A stretch of 14,744 nt of DNA. Source: Deltaproteobacteria bacterium. Its GTDB lineage: Bacteria; Desulfobacterota; Desulfobacteria; Desulfobacterales; C00003060. Both the position numbers and the translations under genes were made by a program. The notes under the pieces are model-generated. The model made no database searches and was not told the DNA's origin. It saw nothing but the letters and a program-made list of their open reading frames with translations. The stretch covers positions 1-14,744 of the forward strand of contig JAFDGP010000025.1 in assembly GCA_019309245.1 (NCBI GenBank), read 5' to 3'. Below, in pieces: positions 13,062-14,744 of this stretch. Position 1 is the first letter of the stretch. Each line of letters starts with the position of its first letter.

Positions 13062-14213
13062 CTAGATGCATTTTTTTATCAGCTCCCATGCCTGTTCATT
13101 GTCCGGATCGATTTTGAGCACTTGCTTTAATGCTTTTTCCGCCCGGATTACCTTGCCCATGGCGAGGTAAACCTTTGCCAGATGGATTTTGAGCGCCAAG
13201 TCTTTCGGAGACTGTTCTTCCGCCCGGGTTAGATAGGTCAGGGCTTTTCCGAATTGCCCAAGCTCACGGAAGGTTATACCCAGGCGGGCGGCCAGGTTAT
13301 CCCGGTTGGGGTCCTGTCGGTACAAGGCCTCTAGGAGTTTTGCACCGTACTGCTTTGCCCCTTTTTCGATACAGGACAGGGCGATGTTCTCCTGCAATTG
13401 GGTGTCATGTCCGGACAGGCCCAGCGCCTTGTCGAAGACCTGAACAGCCTCCTGGACCATCTTTCTTTCGAGCAAAGTCGTTCCGAAAAACACGGCCCTG
13501 CCCACGTGACGCGGACTGATTTGCATGGCCTTTTCAAAATATTTTGACGCGGATTCAATATCATTGGATTGAACGTAAAGCTCACCCAGATGATGACACG
13601 CGATGACATCCAAAGGATTCATCTCCGCGGCCTTCAGCAACCATTTTTCCGCGGCCTTCAGGTCTTGTTTTCGCATATAGTAGTAGCCCAGTTCACGCGG
13701 TGGACGCGATGAGGCCGGGTTGGCCTCTATGGCCTGACGGGCAGCTTTAATCGCCGCATCGATGTCTCCGGATTCCTCGTGCTGCCGGGCTTCCTTGAGG
13801 TAACGAACCATGGGGGACGGGCTGTTGGCATTTCTGACCACATTGAGGATCTTGTCGCCCAACACCTTGACGGTGGCGGGCTTGAGAATGTAGGCGTCGA
13901 TCTCAGATTCGGCCGCTTCGGCCACGAACTCTCTGTTCGCCTGGGCGGTAACCATGACCACAGGAAGATCTCTAAGTGCGCGGTCTTCCCGAATACGGCT
14001 CAAGACCTCGGCGCCGTTCATGACCGGCATGTTGTAGTCCAGGATGGCGAGGTCCACGGGCTCTTTTTTCAGCAGGTTCCATGCCTCTTCTCCATCATGG
14101 GCCGGGATGAAGGTCTTGCCGAAGTTCAGGTGCTTCAACATGCTCCGGATCGCGGTGACCATATTCGGCATGTCGTCGGCGATCAACACGGTCATCTCAA
14201 CGATGTCAATCAT
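13062..14213 (-). CDS. Response regulator: receiver domain with TPR repeats
   Basis: A 383-residue protein. Residues 7-125 are a CheY-like receiver: acidic pair Asp13-Asp14, phosphoacceptor Asp59 in AILDYNMPVMNG, Thr89 in VMVTAQ and Lys111 in ILKPA. Residues about 130-383 are a run of TPR helices, for example AIKAARQAIEANPASSRPPR, AAEKWLLKAAEMNPLDVIAC, ASKYFEKAMQISPRHVG, ALTYLTRAEEQSPKDLALK and AEKALKQVLKIDPDNEQAWE. There is no DNA-binding domain, so the output is a protein-protein contact. The ATG at 14213 overlaps the stop of the upstream gene as ATGA, which shows coupling and selects this start over a GTG two codons earlier. Similar receiver-TPR proteins are scaffolds in chemotaxis-like or multistep relays; the partner here is likely the GAF kinase. 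Confidence 0.88.
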   Translation of the reverse strand: MIDIVEMTVLIADDMPNMVTAIRSMLKHLNFGKTFIPAHDGEEAWNLLKKEPVDLAILDYNMPVMNGAEVLSRIREDRALRDLPVVMVTAQANREFVAEAAESEIDAYILKPATVKVLGDKILNVVRNANSPSPMVRYLKEARQHEESGDIDAAIKAARQAIEANPASSRPPRELGYYYMRKQDLKAAEKWLLKAAEMNPLDVIACHHLGELYVQSNDIESASKYFEKAMQISPRHVGRAVFFGTTLLERKMVQEAVQVFDKALGLSGHDTQLQENIALSCIEKGAKQYGAKLLEALYRQDPNRDNLAARLGITFRELGQFGKALTYLTRAEEQSPKDLALKIHLAKVYLAMGKVIRAEKALKQVLKIDPDNEQAWELIKKCI

Positions 14214-14515
14214 CGGCACCTTTCCTTTTCACGTCGTATGATACGGTAGCCGGGTTCGTTGATTCGCTCACTTCTACACCTTGGACAACGTCCCGGCCTC
14301 GTAAAGCGGGTTCTTTTTGCAAACACATATCCGCAAGCCAGACACGTAGACGGGATCATCGTCAGTTTGTGTCCATGGCTCCCCAGAGAACGGGCAATGT
14401 GACCGAGATGGCCGTAAACTTCCTTTTCGGGGATACGAAGCCGTTTCGAAACCTCCACGGCGCTGTGGTCCCGATGGATCAGGAGTTCCACAATTTGCTG
14501 TCGGATCGTCGACAT
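14210..14515 (-). CDS. Winged-HTH protein fused to a zinc ribbon (COG3357-like)
   Basis: A 101-residue protein. Residues 1-45 are a winged helix (STIRQQIVELLIHRDHSAVE, VSKRLRIPEKEVYGHLGHIA). Residues 55-85 are a zinc ribbon with STCLACGYVF (Cys58, Cys61) and GRCPRCRS (Cys77, Cys80). The C-terminus is basic (RIIRREKERCR). This layout is that of predicted transcriptional regulators of unknown target. The ATG at 14515 is chosen because the fold begins there; upstream codons lack conservation-like character. The stop overlaps the response-regulator start by 4 nt (ATGA), so the two are made together. As that regulator lacks a DNA-binding domain, this protein could be its DNA-binding output (inference). 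Confidence 0.82.
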   Translation of the reverse strand: MSTIRQQIVELLIHRDHSAVEVSKRLRIPEKEVYGHLGHIARSLGSHGHKLTMIPSTCLACGYVFAKRTRFTRPGRCPRCRSERINEPGYRIIRREKERCR

Positions 14516-14654
14516 GAGAGCCTGTTTCTTCAAGCCATTTCTTTGTTGACCCCGGCAGGTTCCGGTCTGCGACGCATTCGCCCTAATGCTGCACAAAGGA
14601 TATGGCATCCGATCAAACAATCTAAAATGAAAACGGACGCCGTGATTTTTCAAA

Positions 14655-14670
14655 GCATGAATTGTGCCAA
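14655..14670 (-). promoter_or_regulatory. Candidate sigma-54 (-24/-12) promoter of the HTH-RR operon
   Basis: On the minus strand TTGGCACAATTCATGC has GG and GC separated by 10 nt and matches TGGCAC-N5-TTGC with one mismatch. The start would be near 14643, giving a leader of about 128 nt to the ATG at 14515. No enhancer-binding protein gene is in the window. Confidence 0.5.
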
Positions 14671-14680
14671 ATCGGCATCC

Positions 14681-14719
14681 AAATTCCGGCCGGGCGCGGT
14701 CGACGCCCCGGGCAATTTT
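14681..14719. terminator. Candidate bidirectional terminator near the right edge
   Basis: An imperfect GC-rich palindrome (CCGGGCG / CGCCCCGG around CGGTCGA) flanked by AAATT on the left and AATTTT on the right, so a short T-run follows on either strand. It would separate the -24/-12 promoter from the gene beyond the window edge. Confidence 0.35.
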
Positions 14720-14744
14720 GATGAGAAAAGACCGTGAAATAGGA

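Noticed and set aside
14369..14737. 122-codon plus-strand frame
   Set aside because: Antisense to the HTH-Zn-ribbon gene, whose paired CxxC motifs and ATGA coupling are far stronger evidence.

Overview
The window looks like a chromosomal segment of a Desulfobacterota (former Deltaproteobacteria) sulfate-reducer-type bacterium. That rests on gene content and order: a precorrin-2 dehydrogenase, CcsA/HemX-like and HemA tetrapyrrole operon, a short IHF/HU protein with the FFKCGKELKERV tail, a MoeA-solute-binding-domain fusion behind a ModE-type regulator, and a sigma-54-type promoter motif. No rRNA, tRNA, CRISPR array or complete insertion sequence was recognised.

Region 1-2240 is accessory DNA: a truncated secreted Cys-rich protein running into a frameshifted RHS/YD-repeat scrap, two direct copies of an 80-83 bp element with TTTGCACAA-type inverted ends, a CopG/ribbon-helix-helix antitoxin frame with no usable start codon, and tiny ORFs. 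On the minus strand each element copy sits just after a stop codon, an ORF-site-ORF-site layout reminiscent of cassette arrays, though this is not proven. Region 2248-6007 holds a secreted helical protein (+), a coupled modE-moeA operon (-) sharing convergent TTAA stops with it, and a HAD phosphatase (+).

Region 6045-10778 is a minus-strand run read in the order siroheme dehydrogenase, CcsA/HemX, HemA, FabD, XRE-cupin. The first three make and handle tetrapyrroles (5-aminolevulinate entry, siroheme branch, heme or cytochrome c membrane step). FabD supplies malonyl-ACP for fatty acid synthesis, and the XRE-cupin is a regulator. The gaps are 62-120 bp, so one transcript is possible but not shown. 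The roughly 400 bp between this run and the divergent IHF/HU gene carries a perfect 28-bp inverted repeat enclosing 72 bp, and candidate divergent promoters.

Region 11179-14744 has the IHF/HU gene (+) facing a minus-strand signalling set: an HTH-Zn-ribbon protein coupled by an ATGA overlap to a receiver-TPR response regulator, then, after a run of degenerate heptamer repeats, a soluble GAF histidine kinase. A -24/-12 motif lies upstream of the set.
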